From Dactylonectria macrodidyma (lineage: Eukaryota; Ascomycota; Sordariomycetes; Hypocreales; Nectriaceae): 64,000 nucleotides of DNA. The translations under genes were made by a program, and so were the position numbers. Within the stretch, counting starts at the first letter, position 1. Each line of letters opens with the position of its first letter. This document shows positions 42,185-53,654 of this stretch, in pieces. The notes under the pieces are model-generated. The model saw nothing but the letters and a program-made list of their open reading frames with translations, was not told the DNA's origin and made no database searches. The stretch is taken from assembly GCA_020744425.1 (NCBI GenBank), contig JAGMUV010000005.1, forward strand, positions 2,666,001 to 2,730,000, given 5' to 3'.

Positions 42185-42608
42185 ATGGAGGCGTTGAAAG
42201 AGGCGAGACAAACCGGCAAGGAAATCTTCTCACCACTCAACGGCCCATTCTTCGACAAGCTCATCAAAAACGCCCTCTTCCTAGTAAAGTCTTACCGTCA
42301 TTATCCTAAACGTCGTCCTAAAGCCGCGAAACTCTCTCCTGCCATAAGACGACCAAGATTAGCAACAATGAACCCGGGCGTAGGAGTCCAAGCCAATCAA
42401 GGAGTACAAGGTCATCGCTATCAACCAACGTAGCGCCGTCGTTACAAAGCCCCAGTGCATAAAATACGAAGGGAGAATGACGGCCCTCATGAACTTCCAT
42501 GATCAGGAGGTTAATGCTACCTTGGAGCACGCTATCGATGATGAAGGCGACGAGGAGCCAGACTCGTGTACCGTGTCTGTCGCTGTATGTGATGCTATCG
42601 AGCGATAG
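42185..42608 (+). CDS. Possible small two-exon gene, unknown
   Basis: 107 residues if exons 42185-42283 and 42384-42608 are joined (100 bp intron GTAAAG...CGTAG, phase 0). Exon 1 begins MEALKEARQTGKEIF, and exon 2 continues ESKPIKEYKVIAINQ with an acidic stretch (HAIDDEGDEEPDS) and ends VAVCDAIER. The composition is protein-like, but no family is recognised. An antisense frame (42318-42644) is also open, so strand is not certain. It could be a fragment of a longer lost gene: the region upstream is open in another phase. Confidence 0.35.
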
Positions 42609-42857
42609 ATATGCCGTTAGGAAGAGGACAGATTCAGTCCTCAATGTCCTTAGTATTGCAATAGAAAACCTCGCTTGCCACCCAGCTCAAGAGTATCCTG
42701 TTTCAGGTACCTTCCAGCCTTGACGAGAATTCTTTGTTTAACTACTGGCTCTTGTAGCTATTTTAGTTGCTGATGATGTGGGACACAGAATATTCATTCA
42801 AACAAGATTCCCCTCAGAAGTACAGTCTATAATTTCCCCTTCTTGATAACCAACACT

Positions 42858-45800
42858 CTAATCAAACACGTCCGTGACATAGCGAATGTTCCGAAGAGAC
42901 TCAAACCACTTCTCGGTAGTCTCTAGATCCCCCTTGCCATTTATTCTGCTTTCCATCTCAACCTTAATCTTGATAATCGACTCTTTAGCCGACTCAGCGA
43001 CGCCCCTTGATCCACAAACAAAGACGGTAGCACCCTTCTGCCACAAGTCAATGACGTCTTCGCGGTCTTTCCACAACCGATCTTGGACATGGCGGCAGCC
43101 TTCGCTTTGCTCTGAAGCGCGACTGTACGCGCGTCGAACGTCCACAGCACCGGTTTTCTGCCACTCTTCTAGGTCTTCATGGTACAAGTCATCCATTTCC
43201 GGGGACCGACAGCCGAAGAACAGAATGGCCGGTGCGAGTTTTCGCCCTGAGGCTATCATCGCCGCACGCTCTTGAATGAACCCACGGAAAGGCGCTAGAC
43301 CAGTACCTGCGGCGATACAAACCATTGGCGTGGACTCCGGATCTGAAGGAAGTCCGAATGCTGCCTGGGACGGGCGAATGGCGACGTGCAATGTGTCGCC
43401 TTCAGATAGCGAGTTGAGGTACGAAGTAGCAACGCCTTGATACAGACCGTTGCCCGATAGCGAGAGCTCGTTGAGAACGGAGAATGAGAGTGTGACGTGG
43501 GATTGGTTCCAGAGCGGGGATGAGGAGACCGAGCTATTTGATTGTCAGATTCTGCTTGCCAGTATGAATCAGCTAAAAGAGAACTTACTATTGTCGAATG
43601 CGCATTGAAGGCATCATGAGTAGAAATTCACCAATTGGAAGATCAATTGATGGGTAGCGCTCTAGAATATCGAGAACGGACACCCGTTTGGCGTTGATCT
43701 CGTCCGCATACGCATCGTTGGCAAGACGATGGATAGCAGCCTTAGTGGTCTCATCTGTCGCAGCCTCGGCGATTTTGACAAGGTTCTACATAATCCCGTT
43801 AGCATATTTAATCAGAAAGAGTACATATATATCCACTAACCCTCTTTGTTGCCGGTTGCGATAGCTCAACATACGAGCTGAGGATGTCATTTGCGGGGAC
43901 AGACTTGTTGGTCGGTAGAGCCAATGGGCCGTTGGTGTTGATCTCCAAATGAGCATCCCGAGAGAGGCCGAATCGCCGCATGACACGGTGCACGCTCTCC
44001 TGCGGATTGATGGGCAGGACAGCAAGATAATCGCCCGCCGTGTATGTCATACCGTCTGGCAGCTGGATCTCAATGTGCTTCTTCGTTGGCTTGCCGCCCT
44101 CCCCGGTTGCCAGGGTGCGAGTGTTGACAATTCTTGCCTCTGTGACATCTTGTCGCAAGGTCAAGGCCCTCAGATTTGAAACAGTGACATCCACTCCCGT
44201 TGTGGCACCTTCGGTAGGACTGGTTGCATTGTAGCGAGCTGTGAGCGCCGGCCACAGGGTCTTGTCCTCCCAAGCTTCAAAATCCTCGAAGACTTGACTT
44301 GTTGAGGCGTCAGTGAGGCCAATCTCAGCAAGTCTTTCAGCGCCAAGTTCTTCGAGAGTGCCATCCACAAGTTTGGGGATGCGATGAAAGGTCTGAACCC
44401 AATCCTTGTGACCGCAGCCGAAGACAGCATAGGAGACATCCTGGAGCGGTTTCGAATCCTTCTTTGTCTGCTCAATCCAAGCCACAAAGTGACCGGCGTT
44501 ATCGGGAGGCTGCCCTTCGTATGAGGCTGTGATAATGACGACTGGCTGATCCGTAGGAAGATTGTCCTTTGCGCTGTCGAGGCAATCAACTTTGGTGGCG
44601 CGGAATCCGTGAACTGCAGCATCAGTTGCAACGCGACGGGCCAAGGACTCGCATGTTCCGCTGTTGGAGCCGTAGAGAATGGTGAGTGGAACACCGGTCT
44701 GGTTATCATCTGAACCGTTGGTAGCAGATTTCTCGCCCTTTGTCTCCGGCGTCACTATTCCTGCAAGGCGACGCTCGAGGGTAGTGGGCGTAAGGTTGTC
44801 TCGCAAGATAGCGCGCATATGCATATCCTTGGGCTTGATGGTCAAAGTCTGCTTAACATCGAAGACGTAATTCGGATCAAGCACGAAGTTGAAGTTCTGC
44901 AGAAGCATCACCATCACGAGCAATGCTTCTTGCCAGGCAAACGGACGACCAATGCAGCCGCGCATGCCATTGCCAAAGGGCTTCCAAGAGTTTGGGAACT
45001 CGCGGTTGAGTCGTTCGAAGTTTTCATCAAACATGCGCTCGGGCTTGAACTCGTTTGCGTCGTCTCCGAATACTGTAGGGTCCAGTTGTGATTTAGCGAG
45101 GAGGTTGACGATGGTCTCGCCGGCTTTGACTGGATATTTACCAGCCAAGACGGTGTCCTCAAACGCCTCGACGGTAAACAAGGGGATTGTAGCGTTGATT
45201 CGTAGCGTTTCGCGGAGAACACCGTTGATATACGGTAATTTCGAAAGGTGCCCGACCTCAATAACACCCTTGCCAACGACATCATCGACTTCCGACTGTG
45301 CTTTTTGATATGTCTCTGGGTGTTTGAGAAGCTGGTAGAAGGCAAAGGACAAAAGACCAGATGTTGTCTCGTGTCCGGCAATCAAGAAGGTGATGAGGTT
45401 GTCCATGATGCTCTCGTCAGTCATCTTTTTGCCAGTTTTTGAGTCAACGCCCCTTAACATGGCGTCGAGAAGATCCTTTCGCTCGCTGCTATTTCCGGCC
45501 TTACGCGACTCCAGAACTTCTTTGGCCGTGCTTCGCATGACCTCAATATCGCTCGTGAGCTTCTCGTCCCGAGCTCGGTAGACAATAGCGGGAAGAGGCA
45601 GGCGACGGGGCTTCTCGCCTGCTTCGGTGAGAAAGTCGCCCATGGCCTCGATAAATGGATGGAGGACTGGAGAGTAGTAGCTGTTGAATCGATATCCCAT
45701 AGAACATAGCGCCAGCGTATCCAGGGTCAATCGGGTAAAGTCGTCGGTCACAGGAATTGAATTGTCGGGTCCATATCGTGCCCATTTTAGGGCAAGCTGG

Positions 45801-46353
45801 GACGCAATGTCGTGCATCTCATCGTACATCCCGCGAATCGCTAGGGGTCCGAAAGCTGGCATGAGGACTCGATGTGCGATCCCCCAGTTCTCCTCTCCCA
45901 TTCTTGCCTTGGTTGGGCGTTAATAAATGAAGAAAGGCCATTCTCTGGGCGTGGTGACCTACTGTGAATAATCCATCATGAACTCCCGCTCTGACTTGCT
46001 ATGAAAGATGTGAGTGAATTTCTCCGTGTTGATATGATCGTGATGAGACAAACATTCAATGCTGAGTTGACTGATTTTTTGAAGCGTTTCTCGTTGCATG
46101 TCTCATTGACTAATGCTTGGTTGGAGACAATGACGACGGTTCTGTCAGGGAACCGTAAACGGTAGATTTCACCTTCGCCCGGGAGTCAGTTTCAACATTA
46201 TACCTAGCAGTGATCCTGATTAAGCTCACCGAATTGGTCGGCTAAGGCTTTCATCGACCCAAGAGGAAACTCTGAGTCGAGGGCTGCGATGTTGCCAAGG
46301 AACGGGAGTCCCTTGGGCTCTGGAATATCCACGGTAGCCTGCATTTCGGCCAT
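42858..46353 (-). CDS. CYP505-type self-sufficient P450-reductase fusion
   Basis: 1072 residues. Exons 46353-46230, 46172-46054, 45998-45963, 45907-43841, 43785-43589, 43533-42858; all phases agree. The family (P450foxy) hydroxylates fatty acids and related chains near the omega end, with the reductase on the same chain. P450 part: PKGLPFLGN start, I-helix AGHETT (about 270-275), LRETLRI, and heme loop FGNGMRGCIGRPF with Cys near 411. Reductase part: FMN-binding ILYGSNSGTCESLA (about 503-516), FAD-binding AGDYLAVLP, NADPH-binding CIAAGTGLAPFRGF, C-terminal YVTDVFD. The frame opens 11 codons farther up, but with GTG; the ATG at 46353 fits family length. The 36 bp third exon (QVRAGVHDGLFT) restores a conserved segment otherwise missing. 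Intact. Confidence 0.95.
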
Positions 46354-47422
46354 GGTTTCTGCTGTCGTCGGTCTACGGATTGCCACAAACCAGTATGGAA
46401 TGGTGAATTGAGAAGGGGATATGGCGAGTAGATATTTGGCTCAGAACATGGTCACCGCTTGGCAGCGTCAATCTCCGTCTGCGTTATGCCTCGGTATCAT
46501 GTTTGTTGTGTCTGGTCCAAGCGTCGAACATTCAAGCATCTATCTTGGTTCCACCGACCAAAAAATAATGCCAACATCCACTTTCTGCGTAATGCCTGCT
46601 CTATCTTGAGGCTCAATGGCCCATCGCTATCGAGTGTCGTCATTATGAAACACGCATTCGGGGCCGAGGCGACCGAAGTGACGGACTTGAGACCTAATTT
46701 GGTATCAATCCCTTGAGCCGAGGTTTGCATCACAACAAAATCGGGGCCGCCTCCCAACAATTGTCGCCTCCGGTAGTTAAAAAAGGGGACCAAAAGCGCC
46801 GATGCTGTGCTAGCATGCGGATCCCGGTCCCAGTGCCGTGCGGGTCCCGTCGGGCAAATCCGAAATCTCGTTTAGCGATCAGTTCTTGCGACACGCGAAG
46901 TTCACAGATGCCGTCGTTAGGTTTGAGGGATAAATTCTTGAAATAGGTAGGCTAAGGAGTAGACTAGAGCGTTGATAGAATCCGGATCTACAACAAGAAA
47001 AAGAGACAATGCTAGAAAGGACAATAACCTTGCATGAACGGCATTCAAGCAACCGGGTTTCACGCGATCCGAATTTGAGAACAGGGGTTCATGCGAACGG
47101 ACTTTAAGTCTGCGAACGGAGTTTTCGATGGATGGCGAAATGACGAATGTTACATCTAGAGCCCCAGTAAATATGTCAGCCCCTTCTGTCAATAATATGG
47201 TGGTGAGAAACCTGGGATTTCAGTGACAGAGACGAGCGAAAACTCATGTCGCTACCCATCCTCACGAGAGTATCAGCTTCACCGTGCGTAGCTTCAAAAA
47301 ATGCTGCTGGACGTACTTATTGCGTCTTCCTCAACGCATTTTAACTCATCATATCCTGCCCAGAAATTTCATATCGCCGTCTATTTCCATTAATTGCCCC
47401 ATTGAATTTGTTTCCATAAATC
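46354..47422. other. Intergenic, P450 promoter
   Basis: About 1.07 kb upstream of the P450 and downstream of the next minus-strand gene. Frames near 46420-46950 are short and without recognised content. Confidence 0.45.
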
Positions 47423-49032
47423 TTAACGATCGATTCTAACTATCTCAAGACGACCCTCTGGAGACTCGGAGACGACAAGCCCAACATTCTTCCAACCGGG
47501 ATATTTCTGGTTTGTCATCAGCGCATGCAAATAAAACCTGGAAAATAGAGCTAAACATACCTTTGTGAGACCTACCAACACGACCTTTTTAAAAACTTGG
47601 AGCGTATTCACAAAACCAATGATGAATGGGATCAGTTGTCCAGGATCGGTCTTGTTGATTGAATTGACCCCCGCAATTCGATTCTTGATGATGGTGAGCT
47701 CAACACTAAGGATAAACCAAATAATGCTGAGAAGAATGCAGATGTTCCACAGTAAATGAAGCAAACGCTCTTGGTATCTAATTTGCAATTAAATTAAGCG
47801 GCAATACAGCAAGTATTTGGGAGGACGTACATTTGCGATTCTGAGAAGACACTCGCTTGGCTCTCCGTCGTATTCCCATCCTCGGCCTCCTGCTGTAGCT
47901 TGCCATTTTCCAGCGATACCATGAGCTTGAATATGTCTGTGACATGGATCCTCTGGTTGTTGAATGAAAGGAAGAAATCTATCAGGTCTAAAACCCCCCC
48001 GGATTGCCTGAACGATGGCGATGGCTTTGAGAGGATTTGTCGGGTCATGTTTGAGAGCGGAATCTTTCTCCTCCTCAACACATTGTTGAGCCGCCATTCG
48101 ACATCATGAGCTTTTTTAGTTTTCGATTTCCTTTGGATGAATTCTAGGAAGTCCTTCCCTACCACCTTGAGAGCGATGTAATGTAGGTGTAACGTGAAAT
48201 TAAGAACGAACAGCCCTGGTAGAAATACGAGGGCGGCGATGACAATTGAAATGATCTTGCCAAAGTTCAAAGTAGATTCCACGTTGAGAAAAGGGAAGAA
48301 GAACGGTCGATCGACTTCCTGGCAATCCTCGTGGTCCCGTAGCTCGCGCTCAAACTTGAACCACCAGAACCACAAGTTGAATCCAGCAACCATAATGGCG
48401 ATTGTCGTTCTCCAGAGAACTCCAGACCAAGATAAACAATAGGGCTTCAGCTCCAAGATAAGGTTCAGAGGCCAAATGAGGAAGACGTGTGTAACCTTTT
48501 CCCAATTGATGTCAAGCGACTTCATCCAATCCAGGCAAGGCCTGAGAAAGCCATTCGACTTTTTTCGGCGCCCTGTTACGGCCTTCCAAGTGTCCAACAA
48601 TCGCTGATTCAGTCGTGAGAGGCTGCTGCCTTTCAATTTAAACAGGTTTTTCAATGCGTCGCTGGTGCATTTCTTCAGCCGCGACATGACAGCTATAGCA
48701 CCGCCCGTGCGTAGAAAGTCTAACCGCATGCCAACAGTGCTGAGCGTGGTAACGAAGAAGCCGAGGATAAGCTGCAGCATGATGAATGTGTGAATAGGCT
48801 TCATGCTTGGGTGCCGTGAAAGAGTTGCCAGAATTGTCGACATGGTGATGGCGAAGACGAAGATGGAATTGGTGTCGTACACGTATTGGGCAGACTGCGG
48901 CTCCACTAGAAGGCTCATCCAAGACGAGAACCATTGGAGGTATATGCCAACTCGGATACCTAGCCCGTAAAAGTCTGGTTCGCCCTTCTCGCCGACGATT
49001 TCGCAACCTGAAATTGATGTCCCGTTAGACAT
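47423..49032 (-). CDS. Multi-pass membrane protein, uncharacterised fungal family
   Basis: About 500 residues from exons 49032-47831, 47777-47561 and 47506-47423 (phases agree). Six or so hydrophobic helices are visible: IFVFAITMSTILATL, FIMLQLILGFFVTTLSTVGM, TTIAIMVAGFNLWFWWF, IISIVIAALVFLPGLFVLNF, LLWNICILLSIIWFIL, and LIPFIIGFVNTLQVFKKVVL at the C-terminus. Just after the start, PDFYGLGIRVGIYLQW is the conserved opening of a group of fungal membrane proteins without known function. The start at 49032 is chosen because it sits just before that motif; an in-frame ATG at 49101 would add 23 residues (523 total). No catalytic motif is seen. Location (plasma or inner membrane) unknown. Confidence 0.75.
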
Positions 49033-49101
49033 GGTGGAGGATGAGAGCCAGCAAGACAACGACTTGGGCGACGGGATGGGAAGGGGCGAAATTTGAACCA
49101 T

Positions 49102-50352
49102 TTGCCAAACCCTCGGATATTAATAACTATGTGGCGCTTATGGTAGTACAGGGAGTTGGTGTCAGGAACACCAACTGGGATATCAGGCTCGGTGATATGT
49201 GAACCCGCAAATGGGCTGAAATCCCGGGCGCCGTAATTACTGTCATCCCTCGTAAAACACTCTAACACAGGTCGTTGTACCTTGTATAACATGCAAGTGA
49301 ACATTTACGACTAGTTAAAGGAGGTTAAACAAACCTACTTAAATGGGCAATGGAAGTTGGATCTGATTCGAGGAAGTGAAAGTCGACATTCAGTACATCA
49401 ATGAGCTTGTGGATGGCTTGACGGGGCCAGCCGCAGAGCAGCTCAGCCAAGAGAAGGGCGTCGTAAACCCAACGGTTAGAGTCAGACTACTTACTCAATA
49501 GGAAATGAATCTCAAAGAGGCGTTGGGCCTAGTTTACGGCTTGCTAAAGGACGCGCAGTCTCCGCGTCCGGATATGGAAATATGAGGTAAGATTGGGGGC
49601 TACAAAAACGCCCGGACAAGCCGATGACGTTGCACCACAACGGCAAGGCACCGTCGCTCTGTAGAGCAACTCGGCTTTCGATGCGAGATTCGGCTTGGCG
49701 CGGGTGTTGCGTTGCTGACGCGGCAGAAGGCTCGAGCAGATGAGCGGTAACACGAGGCATCCAATTCTTGTGCCCGTCTCCAAAACGCCTTCATGTTGGT
49801 GGCGGTGAGCCATGCGCTGCTTACTCGCCCGGCTGTGCAGGGAGCTGAGAGAGCCCGCTTTTGCCTTGCTAGGATCTGACTGGCATCATGTTGAGACAGC
49901 TGAGGATGCGCCTATTGCGGGACATTCTCGACGCACAGGGCGACGGCTGCCCTTCTCTGTGGTGCTTCTACAAGAGCCTCAATCATGACTTCCACCCTTG
50001 CATCCGATCTTATGCCAAGGCTTTCAGCAGCACAGGATTCCCGTTGAAACGCCTACTCTAGCTATCTACTTATCGGTCGAATAGTCCACTAAAATACTCC
50101 CTCTAGCAGCTGATCATTACATAAATCGCATCAAGTGAGGCTGGGGGCCGGACCGAGGGGGCGGGGTTTTATCCTTGCCTGCCAGCGTGCAGTGCCAGCG
50201 CAATGCCACCACTGCATAGAGCCTCCCCAATGACTGAAACAACTGTCATTCTTGTTCCGTATATCGATCAATAAATTCAATCTCTCTTACTCGGATCAAT
50301 CCCGCCAAGTGTTCTGAGGCTTATTGACACAACAGCGGCCGAACTCACCCCC
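49102..50352. other. Intergenic with one short coding-like fragment
   Basis: About 1.25 kb. At roughly 49368-49500 (plus) an open stretch of about 43 codons after a TGA (includes KVDIQYINELVDGLTGPAAE) looks protein-like, but no gene can be built around it; possibly a relic. Otherwise promoter sequence of the 50353 gene. Confidence 0.4.
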
Positions 50353-53300
50353 ATGGCGCAGCTCCGGTCCATCCGAGCGCCCCGGCTGTTCTCCCGGTCA
50401 CGGTCAACGAGCAAACCCGCTTTGGGAAATTCCGCTTGGCATATGGTCGGACCGGGGAAAGAGCATCTCATCGAGGAATTGGACAAGCTGTATTGGGAAG
50501 GCGTCAAGGCGGACCTTGAGAACATCATTCGGACGCTCAAGGAGTGGCAGCAGCCTGAATATGCCGATGTGGCCATCGATGATGAGAATGACGACCATCT
50601 TTACGGGTTTGATACATTCATCGACCAAGTGAGCCGGGAAGCCCGGAAGTATGCCAACTACAAGAGTAGGTGCCTGTTTTGATGACATGAAGGCAATAAC
50701 TCATCAGATACGGGCTGACAAGATGGCAGGGAAGGAGAGTGAAAACGGCGTCAAGTCAAATTCTCACGCGAAGAGCCCCAAAGACTATAGAATCAAGAAA
50801 GTGGAATACTATAGAGACAAGATTAAGTCTGAGATCAAGATGGCCATGGATGGTATGTTGCCCATTGTTTGGCACAAGGCATAACTCTCATTTCATTCTT
50901 TGGCCAGGTACACCAAAGCTCGAAGGCATGCAACAACGAGCTTGGATGCTCCTCCAAAGTGCTGGTTAGTTATCTGACCTTGACAAAAACTTGCTGGGAA
51001 CTAAATAGTGCAAGGATTCCTTGACTTGGAGAAGCTAATCGAGCATCGGCCCCCGGCGAACAAGCCAGGCGTCTGGAACAAACCAGCAGTTCCTCAATGT
51101 CGGTGCTCTACCATCCAATGCAGCCTATTAGGCTAATATGAATAGTGACTTTGTCTAAGCTGAACAAGGATCTAACACCGAGATTTGAACCCCTCCGCTG
51201 TACGCAGCCAAGTTGCAAAAGGGTCATTTGCGGAAGCATGTTCATCAGCAACAGCCCAGCCGAGCAGGGGATTGTTTGCGAAAATTGTTACACAATACAT
51301 CACTACGCAAGTGACTCCTTCTCAAAAGCGTATAAACATTCCATTCTGTCCGAGGCAATTACTTCGGATATGAGCAAGCAATTGTGTGGCTGCAAGCGCC
51401 CTACTAAATTCGACCCATCTGGGAACCCTATCGACCTGTTCCCAATTAGTACGAATGATAACCACACGGCCGAAGAAAGACAGAAATGCAACCTATTCAA
51501 GCTGCGAGGATATATTGCCCTGGCCAAATACCAGGGCTTTCTCACCGTGGAGGGAGCGAAAGAGCCGAGCACATTTGCCAGGATAACCTCCAAGCTCACA
51601 TCATCAGGGAAGAAGCAAACCCAGAGAGCCAGTTTCGACTCGAAAGCGGAGAAGGCCGTATTAAGCATCAAAGAGGACGGCGAACAAGCTCAAGCCCAGG
51701 CTGATGAGAGTATTCCCCCATTTGTCAGGAAGCATGCGCAGAAGTACCCGTTCGCCAATGTGCACATGGCTCTCCGTGTTGGACCGTTAATCATCGAGAA
51801 CGGAGTCTCACAGTAAGTAAAGTATATCCCTTTCTTATCCCAATAAAATCTGATCTTGGATATTCGCAGATCAAAAGGTGGTGCACATATCACTTTCCGC
51901 GAGCTCCCCATCTTTCAGAAGCGCTTCCTCCTCAAAACCCGGCAAGAGAACAGTCTTTCCATCGATGGGTCTGCAGATCGAAATGTGTTTAGGCGCAGGC
52001 ACCAAGCAACCAAGGGGAAGCAATACAGTGCCATAATGAAGCAAGTGATTGGCGTGCCGTTCAGTGGCGTTCTTCCGCATGATGCAGAGCTTCAAATCGT
52101 CAACGACCTTCTCGAGGCAAGCCGAGCACCCTTTGACAACTCGAACCTGCCAGTCTCAGATCAGAATACGATTCTAGACTCGGTGCTCAACCCTATTCTC
52201 TCCCAACTTCGAATTCTCATTCAAAGTCGAGTCAAGATCTACTTGCAGAGCATCGCGAGGCGGCTCCTAGATCCATCAGTAACTCTCGCGTGGAATGCCA
52301 CCACTAACAACTGTCAAACATTTTGCGACTCCCTTATTAACCACGATGTCTTCCTCTACCTCTTCAATGGACCATCTCAACCGGCTGGAGTCGTCGGGCC
52401 ATTATACACCATGAGCTTCGTCTGCCCGGATGAAGGGTACACGAAACAAGACGTCAAGACTCACTTCGACGTCCCCAAAGGGCTGACCGAGGAGTATCTT
52501 CTCCGATTCCGCTTTGGCCGCTACTACGAGGCAGACATAATTGATACATTCCAGGAGTACTGGCACGATTGGGGCGCCTTTGGCGGGTCGATTTACCCAT
52601 ACCATGACCTGTTTCCTTGGGATTGCACCGAAGCATATCGGCAGGGCGACACGAAATGCGGGCAATGCAACTTGGCAAAGCATGTTTGGGCCTTTCCATT
52701 CGACGCCTGGTCTATCGTTGCACTTCACCTCTCACGAGACTCACACATGTACGCACCGGCAATCACGAATAGTCCAATGGAGCAGTCACGGAACAGTCAA
52801 GACTCTTGGCTGAGAAACCGGCTACAAGTGCTCACAGCAGGATCAATCCTTCACCGGGTAGCTGCCGCCATGGCGAAATCTCGCTCATTTTGCAGAGCCA
52901 CGGCATGGCTACACCAAGAGGTCCCGCAGGATGATTCGTTGTCTCTAATTCGGGTGAAGCTAGGAGGCATTCACCGCGCTCAGCCTTTCAGCCATTATTT
53001 CGAGGCCGGCAAGGGAATCGACTACTGGATTGCCCCTTGGGCCCTCCACCCGCGATCTGAGCAGATTAAGATGTATGAGATGCTTCGAGATAAGCGTCAT
53101 CAGTTATCTGTTATGGCGCCTCGATTGATCGACGGCGCGCATGATTCTTGCGGAAATGACGAGCCAGTTGTTGGCGCAGATTCACAAGATCTATCGCTTG
53201 CAAATGCCGCCGCAAATGTCGACGGAAGGAACTCGACTATTTGTGATGCTCCTGAAGCCTCTCAATGTTTTCCAGACGCATTTCCCTGTCGACCTGGTGC

Positions 53301-53529
53301 AGGCTCGAACCATTACGCTTCTCGCGTCACACGCCAGCCCAACGGCGGCAGTCGGATAAGTTCTCCTCCAGAGGGGTCTCATAGCCGTGTGGGTGGAGGA
53401 CCCAACTATTCATCTAGTAATAGCAACTGGGTTGGCCCGTTTCTAAATGGATCGCATGGCGGAGGAGCGTCGGGCCACAATGTTCAGTACGGTTACAAGC
53501 AAGCCCAGGTCGCCACATATTCAGCGTGA
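50353..53529 (+). CDS. Large uncharacterised protein with Cys-rich zinc-binding region and NCQxFC motif
   Basis: 969 residues from six exons: 50353-50665, 50730-50852, 50908-50964, 51009-51098, 51146-51812, 51870-53529. Every join was checked for phase; exon 2's acceptor (GGCAG at 50725-50729) is the least certain. The middle part has a metal-binding look (RCTQPSCKRVICG, VCENCYTIHHYA, QLCGCKRPTKFD, about 208-290). Later NNCQTFCDSLI (about 563-573) resembles the Cys box of circularly permuted papain-fold proteins (LRAT/PPPDE-like NCxxF), and FPWDCTEAY plus KCGQCNLAKHVWAFPFDAW add a second conserved block. The last 130 residues are Gly/Ser/Asn-rich and disordered. I recall similar unannotated proteins in other filamentous fungi, but no function is established. 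Confidence 0.75.
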
Positions 53530-53654
53530 CAAGGAATATCCGCAGTCGAAAAGTTGTTTCAAATTTGAAATGTTTATACCCCGGTTAGATTGATCATCCA
53601 AATTGTGCCATCGTCTTCTATATTTATTAGTATTAGTGAATCGAACCTCAGAAC

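Noticed and set aside
42318..42644. 108-codon minus-strand frame overlapping the small gene
   Set aside because: No known content and no splice signals that extend it; kept only as an alternative strand for the 42185-42608 call.
46354..46386. Upstream extension of the P450 fusion to 46386
   Set aside because: The extension opens with GTG, not ATG, and adds 11 residues not typical of CYP505 N-termini; ATG at 46353 preferred.
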